Below, one piece after another: positions 9,019-17,770 of a stretch of DNA of 64,000 nt. The notes below the pieces were generated by a model, which did no database searches, was not told where the DNA came from, and saw only the letters and a list, made by a program, of their open reading frames with translations. Source of the DNA: Paraburkholderia acidicola (GTDB taxonomy: Bacteria; Pseudomonadota; Gammaproteobacteria; Burkholderiales; Burkholderiaceae); contig NZ_MTZV01000002.1 of assembly GCF_002362315.1 (NCBI RefSeq), forward strand, positions 186,001 through 250,000, read 5' to 3'. How positions within the stretch are numbered: position 1 is the stretch's first letter; the number at the start of each line of letters is the position of its first letter. The position numbers and the translations under genes are program-made.

Positions 9019-9912
9019 TTATCCCGCGTCGGTATGCGCGATCGAAAGCGTCCGGCGTTCGCTATTGGCAGCAACAATCCCCTCGATGCGCGACAGGTGA
9101 TGGCGATTGTCATGGTCCCACGGATGAAAACCCGGCCGGAAGAAACCCAGCCACTGTCCCGCAATGCGCGGAAATACGCCATGGCGCGGGCCGTAGAGAA
9201 ACTTGATCACCCGCCACATGCCACGCACGCGATGGTCGGCATACCGGTCGGAGCGGATCAACTGGGTATGAAGCAGGAACACGACGGGCCAGAACGTCAG
9301 TGTCGTCAGCAGAAACACACCGACGCGCATCAGATAGCGCGCGGGTCCCGGTTTGATCACGGCTTCCCACACGTCGAACGATACGGCCTTGTGCTCGGTC
9401 TCCTCGAGCGAATGCCAGAGCCACACCTGCCTGTAGCCCTCCTCTGATCCTTCCAGGCAAACCGGATCGTCAAGCATCAGGCCCGCAAGCATCGCCGTGT
9501 AATGCTCGACTGCAACGGTATGGGCAAGCTGCATCCAGTGCGGCAGCACCCGCTTCATCCAGCCCGTCACCGCCCACATCTGTCTGTCGAGCTTTCGCGT
9601 GGGCAGACCGTGCTCCTGCAGCAGCTCGTTGTATTCGACGTGTTCGCGGCTATGCATCGCTTCCTGGCCGATGAAACCGAGCACCTGCTTCTTGAGCACC
9701 GGGTCATCGATCCGGTCGCGGTAGTGGCGCACGGCATCCATGAAGTACCGCTCGCCCGCCGGGAACATCAGCGACAGCGCATTGAAGAAGTGCGAGACCT
9801 GCGTACCTTGTCCGTGCCAGTTTTTCGCGCGTTCGACCGGAAGATTGAAGTGCATGTCGCGACGCACGGGTATCACGGACACCGTGGCCGGTTGAGTGAT
9901 GGCAGCGTTCAT
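9019..9912 (-). CDS. Predicted metal-dependent hydrolase (PF10118-type)
   Basis: 297 residues matching the family of predicted metal-dependent hydrolases. Ferritin-like metal-binding motifs are visible: GQEAMHSREHVEYNE (~85-100), VEHYTAMLAG (~140) and SLEETEHKAVSFDVWE (~175-190), each giving E..H ligand spacing as in diiron helical bundles. One or two hydrophobic stretches near residues 200-220 suggest membrane association. It lies between the MerR and SDR genes, running with the SDR 50 bp downstream of it, so co-transcription is likely. Its reaction is not known. Confidence 0.75.
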   Translation of the reverse strand: MNAAITQPATVSVIPVRRDMHFNLPVERAKNWHGQGTQVSHFFNALSLMFPAGERYFMDAVRHYRDRIDDPVLKKQVLGFIGQEAMHSREHVEYNELLQEHGLPTRKLDRQMWAVTGWMKRVLPHWMQLAHTVAVEHYTAMLAGLMLDDPVCLEGSEEGYRQVWLWHSLEETEHKAVSFDVWEAVIKPGPARYLMRVGVFLLTTLTFWPVVFLLHTQLIRSDRYADHRVRGMWRVIKFLYGPRHGVFPRIAGQWLGFFRPGFHPWDHDNRHHLSRIEGIVAANSERRTLSIAHTDAG

Positions 9913-9960
9913 TCACGTCTCCCGCGGCGCCCGGAACTGGCGTACGTTGGTATCCATGGC

Positions 9961-10899
9961 TCAGTACCTGACATCGGCACTGCGCTCCGACAACGCCCAG
10001 AACTCAGCGGCTCGTCGGCCATCCGATGCCTTCTCGGGAATTCGCGCCCGGGTTGGATAGCCGCGCTGTTCCATCCACCCATCAGGACCGATGTACTCGC
10101 CGTTCGCTGCACGTGACGCGGTCGCGGCATATAACGCCGACAGCGCACCCATGCGAGCGTGCTGTGCGAGCACTGCGTTGGACACTCGCATCGCCAGGCG
10201 GCGCACACCCGCTTTGATCGGCGAACGCATCTTGTTCGCCGCGCCGAACTGCAGATTCGTCGCCGCATATCCCGGATGCGCAGCCAGGCTTATTACGCGG
10301 GAGCCGCCCTTCTCAAGCCGCCTTGCCAACTCACAGGAAAATGCCAGATTCGCCAGTTTCGAATTGGAATAGGCGTGAAAACTGGACGTTCGCTCGTTGC
10401 CATGCAGGTTATCCGTCGGCAACCTTCCGAATCGTGCGAACCCACTACTCGTCGTGACGACGCGCGCTCCATCCGTGCGCTCGAGGCGTTCCAGCAACAG
10501 CCCCGTCAAAAGAAAATGTCCGAGGTGATTGCTTGCCATATGAATATCGAAGCCATCATCCGTGCGCTCGTACGGTAGAAACATCACCCCGGCGTTGTTG
10601 ATCAGCAGGTCCAGCCGCGATTGATCATTTATTACGCGCTTCGCACAAGCCCGAACGCTGGCCAGACTCGATAGATCGAGTGGCACCTGCGAGATACGCG
10701 CGTCCGGTACGCTCGATCGAATGGCGTTCGCAGCTTGAATCGCTTTCGTGTTGTCCCGACAAGCCATGATCACATGTGCGCCATGTGTCGCGAGCTGCAA
10801 CGCAATGTGCCAACCGAGGCCGCTATTCGCCCCGGTCACCAATGCGACTTTTCCCCGTAGTTCCGGTATCTGGTTTGCGTCCCACCGAACCTCATTCAT
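9961..10899 (-). CDS. Short-chain dehydrogenase/reductase
   Basis: 312 residues, SDR superfamily, of the retinol-dehydrogenase/WWOX-like branch. Visible: cofactor loop TGANSGLGWHIA, MACRD, the NNAG motif (LLINNAGVMFLP), catalytic SSG, and YSNSKLANL for the Y-x-x-x-K pair. It oxidises or reduces an alcohol/ketone with NAD(P)H. The ATG at 10897-10899 has GGAG seven bases upstream and replaces the longer frame running into the AraC promoter. It is divergent from an AraC regulator across 112 bp, which probably controls it and the downstream hydrolase. Confidence 0.87.
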   Translation of the reverse strand: MNEVRWDANQIPELRGKVALVTGANSGLGWHIALQLATHGAHVIMACRDNTKAIQAANAIRSSVPDARISQVPLDLSSLASVRACAKRVINDQSRLDLLINNAGVMFLPYERTDDGFDIHMASNHLGHFLLTGLLLERLERTDGARVVTTSSGFARFGRLPTDNLHGNERTSSFHAYSNSKLANLAFSCELARRLEKGGSRVISLAAHPGYAATNLQFGAANKMRSPIKAGVRRLAMRVSNAVLAQHARMGALSALYAATASRAANGEYIGPDGWMEQRGYPTRARIPEKASDGRRAAEFWALSERSADVRY

Positions 10900-11011
10900 T
10901 GCGCGTCTCCGCATGGTGCATCGATGCGCCAATGATGAGGAATTCCGTCGGTGGTGCGTGAGCAGCGTTCGTGCCAAAATACTTGTCATTTTGTGCCAAC
11001 GCGAGACAGGC

Positions 11012-12046
11012 ATGACAATCCAGATTGCACCCGGAGCAAGTACGACGACGGCGGCCTATCCCCGCCTTTTGATGCAGATCGTTCGGGAACGAGGCTGCGA
11101 CGTCGACGGTTTGCTGGAGGGTGTGGGCCTGAAAATGGCACAGCTCGAATACGAAGACGCGCGCGTGTCCGTCACACAATATGCAGCTATCGCCCACGCG
11201 GCGATGCAGTGCTGCGAAGACGAAGGCCTGGGTTACGAGCTGGCGATGCGAACGCCTCCCACAGCACACGGACCATTAGGGCTGGCGATGATGAGTTCCG
11301 AGACCTGCGGCGATGCATTGGCGCTCGCATTGAAGTACATGGCGCTCATGCAGGGACGTGCGACATTTGATTACTCGCAGGATGAATCGTTTGCCTACTT
11401 GCGACCCAACATCACTGCGCTACCCATACCGCTGCCTCTGCGCCGCTTTTTTTCCGAAGCACTGATGGGAGGACTGGTTCGCTCTGCTGCCTGGCTCCTG
11501 GGTCGCGAAAAGATCGACGAAGGTGAGCTATGGCTAAACTATGCAGAGCCACCCTACTTCGCGAAATACGCCACACAGCTGCCAGTGGTTAAACACAACG
11601 CGCCGTTTTTGCAGTTTTGCACGCCGGTAGCGACACTTCTGCGCAAGCTCCCACTAGCAGACTCAGCCACCCGCGCACGAGCGATAGCGCAGTGCGAGTA
11701 CGAGATTACATTGCTCGGGATGGATGGCGGTAATTTCACCGCTCGTGTACGTACCCTGCTGCGCGCAGAGTCAGGACACTATCCAACAGCTGACGAAGTT
11801 GCCGCGCAATTACACCTGTCGCGACGAACCTTCAAACGCCGGCTCTCGGAACTAGGTACGAGCTTCCGGCTATTGCTCGAAGATGCGCGACGATTTGATG
11901 CCATCACCTTGCTTTATAAGGACCACCTTTCGCTTGAGCGCATCGCCGCGGAACTTGGGTATGGCGATCCAGCCAATTTCACGCGCGCATTCAAGCGCTG
12001 GACAGGCAAAACGCCTAGCGCGTTTCGGGAAGCGATACCCCGTTAA
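11012..12046 (+). CDS. AraC-family regulator with arabinose-binding-like N-domain
   Basis: 344 residues. The N-terminal ~200 residues match the ligand domain common in OruR/ArgR-like AraC proteins (RLLMQIVRERGCDVDGLLEGVGL, HGPLGLAMMSS). The C-terminal ~100 residues are the double HTH: DEVAAQLHLSRRTFKRRL and ERIAAELGYGDPANFTRAFKRW, ending TGKTPSAFRE. The ATG at 11012 is chosen because it starts the conserved domain and leaves a 112-bp divergent promoter with the SDR gene. It likely controls the SDR/hydrolase operon. Confidence 0.87.
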   Translation: MTIQIAPGASTTTAAYPRLLMQIVRERGCDVDGLLEGVGLKMAQLEYEDARVSVTQYAAIAHAAMQCCEDEGLGYELAMRTPPTAHGPLGLAMMSSETCGDALALALKYMALMQGRATFDYSQDESFAYLRPNITALPIPLPLRRFFSEALMGGLVRSAAWLLGREKIDEGELWLNYAEPPYFAKYATQLPVVKHNAPFLQFCTPVATLLRKLPLADSATRARAIAQCEYEITLLGMDGGNFTARVRTLLRAESGHYPTADEVAAQLHLSRRTFKRRLSELGTSFRLLLEDARRFDAITLLYKDHLSLERIAAELGYGDPANFTRAFKRWTGKTPSAFREAIPR

Positions 12047-12093
12047 CGGACTACACGACGTTGGTCTTGCACACCGGCTCCGGCCTCCGGAGG

Positions 12094-13575
12094 CTAGTCA
12101 GCCGCGTTGCTGCCCGTGCGGACGTCATCCTGCGCCGTGTGGGCCTGGCTGTCGTCAGGCTGGTTTCGCGTCTCCTGGGCCAGCACCGAGATGGAGAAAA
12201 AGCTGCCGATAACCGCGGAAAGAATGATGAAGGCCGACGTCGCATCGGCCAGCAGGTTGAAATACTTGAACAACACCATGCAGACGGAAAGCGTCAGCAG
12301 ATTCAGCGACAGGCCGAGTAGCGCGGACGCCTTCGGCACCGTGTTGACGAATAACGCGATTCGCGAGTCGGAGTGCGGCACGTACCAGACGAGCAGCAGG
12401 CCGAACCCGACGATGAAGCCGATTTCCGCCCATTGAAGCCAGATTGGCCTGCTCAGGAGCCGGCCTTCGAAGATCGTTTCGATACACTGTGCCTGGATTT
12501 CGATGCCGGGCACCAGCTCGCCCAGCGCTGTGGTGCGCGTGTCGGTCAGGCCGGTGCCTGTCAGCCCCACCAGCACCAGCTTGTTGCGAAAGCGCGTCGC
12601 ATTGACCTTGCCTTGCAGGACATCGCTTGCCGACACATAGCGTTGCTGGGTCGCCTGGATCGATGCGAAATATAGCCAGATGTCGCCGTCGGGCTGCGTG
12701 GGAACCCGCAGGTCCCCGACACCCACCGCCTGCACGCCGGACCCGTCCGCATATACGTTCACCGCGGGAGCGCCGATGGCAACGCGCAGCATCTCGATCG
12801 GCAGGCCGGGAACCATCTTGTCACCGAGACCCATGATGAGCGGAATCCGGCGCACTGTGCCCTGGTCCTGGGCCACGTTCAGCATCGCCTGGCCGTGCGC
12901 CGCGCCCTGCAGCTCTGACAGGCTCGCCAGCACGTACTGAAAGCGCTGCATCTTGCCGGTCGGGTCCGGGCCATGCACGAGGATCGGCGTGCTCAGCAGA
13001 TCAGTACTGGTTGTGGATGTGGCGTGATCGAAAGCAGCCGCGCCGAGGATGGACGGCGCCGCGCGCAACGAAGTGGCAAGAATGCGCTCGTGACTCGGCA
13101 ATGTCCGCAACTGGGTGGCGATGTCCGCCGCCGAGGGCGGCAGATTGTCGGCCACCCTCGCCGGTGAGGTTTGATCGAGTTCCGGCATGTAGATGTCGAG
13201 GCCGATCGCAAGCGGTTTCTGTGCGGCGATCGCGTCGACGAGGGTAGCCAGCCGGTTGCGCGGCCACGGCCATTGACCGACGGCTTCCAGCGTCTTGTCG
13301 TCGATTTCGACAACGATCACCGGCTGCGTCGTCGGTACGCGCGGGAAACGGCGCTGGTAGTGGTCGAACAGCAGTTGCCGCGCCGAACCGAAGGCGTCCG
13401 GCAGCACACCGTTGAACGTATTGAGAAAGGCGGGACGCGGCACATTGATCGGCCACTCGCCGCACAGGTCGAGCAGGACCAGGGTGAACAGCACGACGAG
13501 CGCCCAGGGCCGCCCTTTGTGCGCTCTGAGCATGCGTCTGATGAAGATGAGCCCGGTGTTCAGATAGCGCTTCAT
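12094..13575 (-). CDS. CHASE2-domain membrane protein lacking an output domain
   Basis: 493 residues. An N-terminal membrane helix (~25-38) leads into a large periplasmic CHASE2 sensor domain (~55-370, with VIVVEIDDKTLEAVGQWPWPR and KLVLVGLTGTGLTDTR), then three membrane helices (~375-465) and a short hydrophilic tail of about 25 residues. In most CHASE2 proteins the tail carries an adenylate cyclase, kinase or GGDEF domain; none is present here and the downstream sequence does not encode one. It is the last gene of a FecR-OmpA-CHASE2 operon, 54 bp after the OmpA gene. Confidence 0.85.
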   Translation of the reverse strand: MKRYLNTGLIFIRRMLRAHKGRPWALVVLFTLVLLDLCGEWPINVPRPAFLNTFNGVLPDAFGSARQLLFDHYQRRFPRVPTTQPVIVVEIDDKTLEAVGQWPWPRNRLATLVDAIAAQKPLAIGLDIYMPELDQTSPARVADNLPPSAADIATQLRTLPSHERILATSLRAAPSILGAAAFDHATSTTSTDLLSTPILVHGPDPTGKMQRFQYVLASLSELQGAAHGQAMLNVAQDQGTVRRIPLIMGLGDKMVPGLPIEMLRVAIGAPAVNVYADGSGVQAVGVGDLRVPTQPDGDIWLYFASIQATQQRYVSASDVLQGKVNATRFRNKLVLVGLTGTGLTDTRTTALGELVPGIEIQAQCIETIFEGRLLSRPIWLQWAEIGFIVGFGLLLVWYVPHSDSRIALFVNTVPKASALLGLSLNLLTLSVCMVLFKYFNLLADATSAFIILSAVIGSFFSISVLAQETRNQPDDSQAHTAQDDVRTGSNAAD

Positions 13576-13629
13576 GTCGACGGCGGAAAAGAGGCGACGA
13601 TCACGCGGGGCGGTGCGCCATGGTCCGGC

Positions 13630-14244
13630 TCACTGAATGGTAATCACGACACGGCGGTTCACCTGGCTCGGCACGCCGTCTGCCGTGCGCACGATCGGCT
13701 CGCGCTTGCCGCGTCCGGCGGTTTCGATTTGCCGCGCGGGTATGCCGGCCTGGATGAGGAGTGCGGCGACAGTCTGCGCGCGGCGCATCGAGAGCCTGTC
13801 GTTGAACTCTACGGAACCCGGCGAATCGGTATGACCGACCACCGTGAGGTGGGGAGCGGGCCACGTTGCCAGCGCGGTCTTCAGCTGCGTGACCGTGGCC
13901 GCCGAATCCGGGGCCAGCTGGGTAGCGGAGTCGAACAGAAAGTTGATCGTGAACGTCATGGGGCGCGGGGGGCGCGCGGCAAGCAGATCGCCGTAGCGTT
14001 CCTGCACGTCGGACGGGTTCCCCGCGGTCACTTCGATCGCGCCGTTCTTCGCAACACTGGCCTGCGCATAGGCGGTGTCGATCACCTGCGTGTTGTTGAT
14101 GCTCTTGACGACGACAGCGCCGACACTGCCCCCCGGATCCGGTAACAAGGTGATCTTGTCCGGCGTCGAGCTGCACGCGCAAAGGCAGGTTGCGATGATT
14201 AACGCCGCCGGTCTCGACCAGTCGCTCCAGATGGGCGCTTTCAA
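13630..14244 (-). CDS. OmpA-family lipoprotein
   Basis: 204 residues. A lipoprotein signal with a lipobox-like LCAC (~21-24) is followed by an ~80-residue linker and a C-terminal OmpA/MotB peptidoglycan-binding domain: TVVGHTDSPGS, NDRLSMRRAQTVAALL, TAGRGKREPI, NRRVVI. It should tether the envelope to peptidoglycan from the outer membrane. Its ATG overlaps the stop of the FecR-domain gene by 4 bp, showing translational coupling; the CHASE2 gene follows. Confidence 0.87.
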   Translation of the reverse strand: MKAPIWSDWSRPAALIIATCLCACSSTPDKITLLPDPGGSVGAVVVKSINNTQVIDTAYAQASVAKNGAIEVTAGNPSDVQERYGDLLAARPPRPMTFTINFLFDSATQLAPDSAATVTQLKTALATWPAPHLTVVGHTDSPGSVEFNDRLSMRRAQTVAALLIQAGIPARQIETAGRGKREPIVRTADGVPSQVNRRVVITIQ

Positions 14245-14708
14245 CGCCCGCTCCCGCTTTCGCCGCCGACTTCGATAATGAATTCAGTGCCGCGCACGCC
14301 CAGCGTAGTGGTCGGCGTGCTGTAGCGCACCGATTCAGGGTTCGCCTTTGCGAGCTCGCCATCCACGACGGCGAGCGAGCCGCGCCGGATGGTGGCGTCG
14401 AGCGTCCCCTGGTAGGTGGTGGTGTTGAATGCGAACTTGTTGAGTTCGAGTACGGAGTTGGAGCCTTCGGAGAGCAGCGTGTTATCGCGCAGTGTGATGC
14501 CGACGGAGGAGGCGGGACCCGTCACGACGCGGTCGCTGCCGAACACATCGCTGCCAATCGCAGCATCCATGTTCTGCCCGGTGCGCTCGATATGTACCGC
14601 CCCTTTGACGGTCTTGACCGTGCCGATCGATTCGGCGGCATAGGTAGTCGCAACGAGCGGGCACCCGCATACGAGAAGCAAGACACATTTGATGGCTTGA
14701 CTATGCAT
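14241..14708 (-). CDS. FecR-domain periplasmic protein
   Basis: 155 residues with a Sec signal peptide (cleavage near TYAAES) and a FecR domain: GTVKTVKGAVHIERTGQ, GSDVFGSDRVVTGPASSVGI, LRDNTLLSEGSNSVL, and TTTLGVRGTEFIIEV near the C-terminus. This short periplasmic form is not a sigma-factor regulator; it is typical of FecR/OmpA/CHASE2 gene sets. The ATG at 14706-14708 precedes the signal peptide; the longer frame is rejected. First gene of the operon, overlapping the next by 4 bp. Confidence 0.87.
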   Translation of the reverse strand: MHSQAIKCVLLLVCGCPLVATTYAAESIGTVKTVKGAVHIERTGQNMDAAIGSDVFGSDRVVTGPASSVGITLRDNTLLSEGSNSVLELNKFAFNTTTYQGTLDATIRRGSLAVVDGELAKANPESVRYSTPTTTLGVRGTEFIIEVGGESGSGR

Positions 14709-14990
14709 GGGCGACCACCGTAGTGATGAGTTACTCGTCAGTTCCACCGTGCCGCGTTGCAGCCCGGCCCTTGAAGCGTGCGTCGCGAGAGGGCTCTTCT
14801 CAGAGTGCCTAAGGCGAGGTTGTGTTGAACGACGTTGTCGAAAGTCGGTGTATAAGCGTCGGCAGCAACCCGAAACCTGTAACAGCATAGTATTTGACTG
14901 AATAGAACGCCAGCACAAGCATTTCGGCAGGCCTGGCGCTTTTTCACCGTCGATCGTTCTATCAATGAATGGCCGCAGATCGATACCGCC

Positions 14991-15884
14991 CTACTGCACC
15001 GTTTGTGCCAGCTCCGCAAACTGCACCGCCCGCGAATTCGCATCCCCCCGCCGATGCGCGATATAGAGCGTAGCGGTCGTATCGCTATCCGCCAGTTCAC
15101 GAAACACAACGCCCGGCACAGAGATAGCCCGTAGCGACGCCGGCACCAGCGCCACCCCAAGCCCTGTCGCCGTCAAACCAATCAACGTCGACGCCTGCTG
15201 CGCCTCCTGCACGATATCGGGCGTGAAGCCGCGCTTCTCGCACAGCGCAAGCGTCTGCGAAAACAGCGCGACACCGGCCTGGCGCGGGTACGCAATAAAC
15301 GGCTCGCCACGCAGATCGGCAATACACACCGTGCGCTTCTTCGCGAGCCGATGACCCGCATGCACCGCAAGCAGCAGCGGCTCCTCGAGCAGCGGCGCGA
15401 GCACCAGGTCCTGTGCAGGAGCAGGCACTTCCGGTGGCAACCGCAACAACCCGACATCGAGTTCACGCGTATCGAGCGCTTCGATCTGCTGTAGCGACGA
15501 CAGCTCGCGCAACACGATCTGCACACCAGGGCGACTCGTTCGGTACGCGTGAATCAGCCGTGGAAAAAACGGCGACAGCGACGACGCATTCGTGAACCCC
15601 ACCCGCAAGCGACCCACCTGACCACTCACCGTCTGCCAGACATTTTCTTTCGCCATCTCGAGGCGCGCGAGCACACCGCGCACATCGTCGAACAGCGAGA
15701 GCCCCGCTTCGGTCAGCGCGACCGTGCGGCGCGTGCGATGAAACAACCGCGCGCCGAGTTCGGTCTCCAGCGACTGGATCGCGAGACTCAGCGGCGCCTG
15801 CGTGATGCCGAGCCGTTCGGCGCTGCGCCTGAAATGCAGTTCTTCGGCGAGAACCGCGAAATACTCGAGATGCCGGAGATTCAT
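14991..15884 (-). CDS. LysR-family transcriptional regulator
   Basis: 297 residues. N-terminal HTH: MNLRHLEYFAVLAEELHF, RRSAERLGITQAPLSLAIQSLE, GARLFHRTRRTVALTEAG; then the periplasmic-binding-like effector domain (~90-295). The sequence resembles the BenM/CatM/CbnR group controlling aromatic breakdown. The ATG at 15884 is chosen; a TTG five codons upstream is the alternative. It is divergent from the aldolase gene at 15989 and its start codon overlaps an inverted repeat, suggesting autoregulation and control of the catabolic cluster up to the porin. Confidence 0.88.
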   Translation of the reverse strand: MNLRHLEYFAVLAEELHFRRSAERLGITQAPLSLAIQSLETELGARLFHRTRRTVALTEAGLSLFDDVRGVLARLEMAKENVWQTVSGQVGRLRVGFTNASSLSPFFPRLIHAYRTSRPGVQIVLRELSSLQQIEALDTRELDVGLLRLPPEVPAPAQDLVLAPLLEEPLLLAVHAGHRLAKKRTVCIADLRGEPFIAYPRQAGVALFSQTLALCEKRGFTPDIVQEAQQASTLIGLTATGLGVALVPASLRAISVPGVVFRELADSDTTATLYIAHRRGDANSRAVQFAELAQTVQ

Positions 15885-15905
15885 TGATTTTTTCTCCAAA
15901 TCAAT
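15883..15905. promoter_or_regulatory. Inverted repeat at lysR start, likely operator
   Basis: ATTGATTT-N7-AAATCAAT, perfect 8-bp arms, overlapping the LysR ribosome site and start. A similar half-site, AAATCAAA, occurs about 20 bp further toward the aldolase gene. The layout suits LysR-type autoregulation with divergent activation. Confidence 0.5.
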
Positions 15906-15988
15906 AAACTGGTTTTAGAGAATAAATCAAATCTGTTTTCGGGGCGATACTGGTTCGCACCGATAACACGAAACACGATGGAGACACG

Positions 15989-16771
15989 ATGAACGGCATC
16001 GAACTCACCGAACGGCTGCGCGCGGGTGAACCAGTCTATGCACTCGGCATTCGCGCATCGCGCACGACCGACGTGATTCGCTGGGCAAAGGTCGCGGGCT
16101 ATCACACGGTCTGGATCGACATGGAACACAGCACGCTGCCCGTCGACACCGTCGCGCAGATGTGCGGATGCGCGCTCGACATCGGTCTGTCGCCGTGGGT
16201 ACGCGTGCCGGAACGCGACTACGGCACGATCAATCGGGTGCTCGACGGCGGTGCGCTCGGCATCATCGTGCCGCGCGTCGAAACCGCAGACCAGGCACGC
16301 GATGCGGTCACCGCGACACGCTTCCCGCCGTTCGGCCAGCGCTCGCAACTCGCCACCCTCCCCTACGTCCATTTCGAAAAGCTACACGCACGCGAACTGA
16401 ACCAGCGCCTGAACGAGGCCACCGCGGTCCAGGTGCTGATCGAAAGCCGCGCTGGTGTGGACGCCGCCGACGCGATCGCCGCGGTCCCCGGCGTCGACGT
16501 GATCGGTCTGGGCTGCAACGACCTCAGCGCCGATCTCGGCCATGCAGGCGAATCGACGCATCCCGAGGTCGTCGACGCGTGCCGTCGCGTGATGGCTGCT
16601 GCGCATCGGCACGGCAAGGTCGCACTGGTCGGCGGCATGCCCGATGGCGAAGCGCTTACCACGCTGCGCCGTGAGGGCGCGGTGCGCTACATCTTCGCGG
16701 GCATCGACACGGACCTGTTTCTCGGCGCGTTGCGGCAACGTATCGACAGCAGTCGCGCTGCGCTTTCCTGA
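15989..16771 (+). CDS. HpcH/HpaI-family class II aldolase
   Basis: 260 residues, one HpcH/HpaI TIM barrel. Visible: TVWIDMEHSTLP (metal/substrate region), SPWVRVPERD, the glycine-rich GALGIIVPRVETADQA, RFPPFGQRS, QVLIESRAGVDAADAIAAVPGVDVIGLGCNDLSADLG, and FAGIDTDLFLGALR. These enzymes cleave 2-keto-hydroxy acids to pyruvate (or glyoxylate) and an aldehyde, a late step in aromatic or sugar-acid catabolism. GGAGACACG precedes the ATG. It is the first gene of the LysR-adjacent cluster. Confidence 0.87.
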   Translation: MNGIELTERLRAGEPVYALGIRASRTTDVIRWAKVAGYHTVWIDMEHSTLPVDTVAQMCGCALDIGLSPWVRVPERDYGTINRVLDGGALGIIVPRVETADQARDAVTATRFPPFGQRSQLATLPYVHFEKLHARELNQRLNEATAVQVLIESRAGVDAADAIAAVPGVDVIGLGCNDLSADLGHAGESTHPEVVDACRRVMAAAHRHGKVALVGGMPDGEALTTLRREGAVRYIFAGIDTDLFLGALRQRIDSSRAALS

Positions 16772-16839
16772 CGCAGCGTGTACGACTGCATCGTTACTCC
16801 CTCATCATTCAATCGAACCAAGCGATCTACTCACTCGTC

Positions 16840-17718
16840 ATGGCAGAAACCCCACTGATCTCCACACCGATGCGCGACCCCGCTACGCTGTCGCGCCCCG
16901 CCTTCGCAATGCCCGCTCACGCCTGCGACGCGCATATGCACGTCTTCGGACCGCTCGACCAGTACCCCTGCGTCGCGCATCCGCATTACACCTTGCCCGA
17001 CGGCGCGCTCGCGCATTATCTGAAGCTGATGGACGTGCTTGCACTCGAGCGCTTCGTGATCGTGCAACCGAGCTTCTACGGCACCGACAACCGCTGTCTG
17101 CTCGACACGCTGCAGGTCGCCGGCCCGGGCGCACGCGGTGTCGTGATGATCGAAGAAGACACCGACGACGCAACCCTGGCCCGCTTTCACGCAGCCGGTG
17201 TGCGCGCCGTGCGTCTCGATCTGTTCGCGCGCTCGAATCAACCCACCGCGGAAATCCAGCGCTACATCTCGCGGATGGCGCAGCGTTGCGCCGGCCTCGG
17301 CTGGCATCTGCAGTTCTATGCGCCGGGTTGGGTCGTGCGCAACCTGATTCCGTTTCTCGGCGACGTCGAAACCGACTTCGTCATCGATCACATGGGCTAC
17401 ATGCTCGAGGAAGACGGCCTCACGCCCGCCGACTTCGAACGCCTGCTCGCGTTGCTGAAAACCGGTAGTTGCTGGCTGAAACTAAGCGCGCCCTATCGGA
17501 TTGCGAAGCACCGCGGTTACGATGCGGTAGCGCCGATGGCGCGCGGCATCATCGAGGCTGCGCCGCACAAGGTGATCTGGGGTTCCGACTGGCCGCACAT
17601 TCCCGATTCGACGCGCGACAGCGGTGAGTTGCTGAATCTGCTCGGCGCATGGACCGCCGATCCTGCCGTGCACAAGATGATCCTCGCCGACAATCCGGCG
17701 CGGCTGTTCGATTACTGA
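16840..17718 (+). CDS. Amidohydrolase, 2-pyrone-4,6-dicarboxylate hydrolase-like
   Basis: 292 residues of the amidohydrolase_2/LigI-like family. The N-terminal metal motif reads ACDAHMHVFGP, later FVIDHMGY, and WGSDWPHIPDS near the C-terminus supplies the conserved Asp. LigI hydrolyses a lactone in protocatechuate 4,5-cleavage; related enzymes act on other cyclic acids, so the exact substrate is open. It sits 68 bp after the aldolase gene and before the unknown gene at 17771, all in one direction, as in a lactone-opening/aldol-cleavage pathway. Confidence 0.85.
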   Translation: MAETPLISTPMRDPATLSRPAFAMPAHACDAHMHVFGPLDQYPCVAHPHYTLPDGALAHYLKLMDVLALERFVIVQPSFYGTDNRCLLDTLQVAGPGARGVVMIEEDTDDATLARFHAAGVRAVRLDLFARSNQPTAEIQRYISRMAQRCAGLGWHLQFYAPGWVVRNLIPFLGDVETDFVIDHMGYMLEEDGLTPADFERLLALLKTGSCWLKLSAPYRIAKHRGYDAVAPMARGIIEAAPHKVIWGSDWPHIPDSTRDSGELLNLLGAWTADPAVHKMILADNPARLFDY

Positions 17719-17770
17719 GCAACCACTGAGCAACCCACATCCACTTACTCCAGGGACCGGGCAAACAGCA

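Noticed and set aside
13871..14145. Coding on the plus strand over the OmpA lipoprotein gene
   Set aside because: Shadow of a gene with a lipobox and full OmpA-domain motifs.
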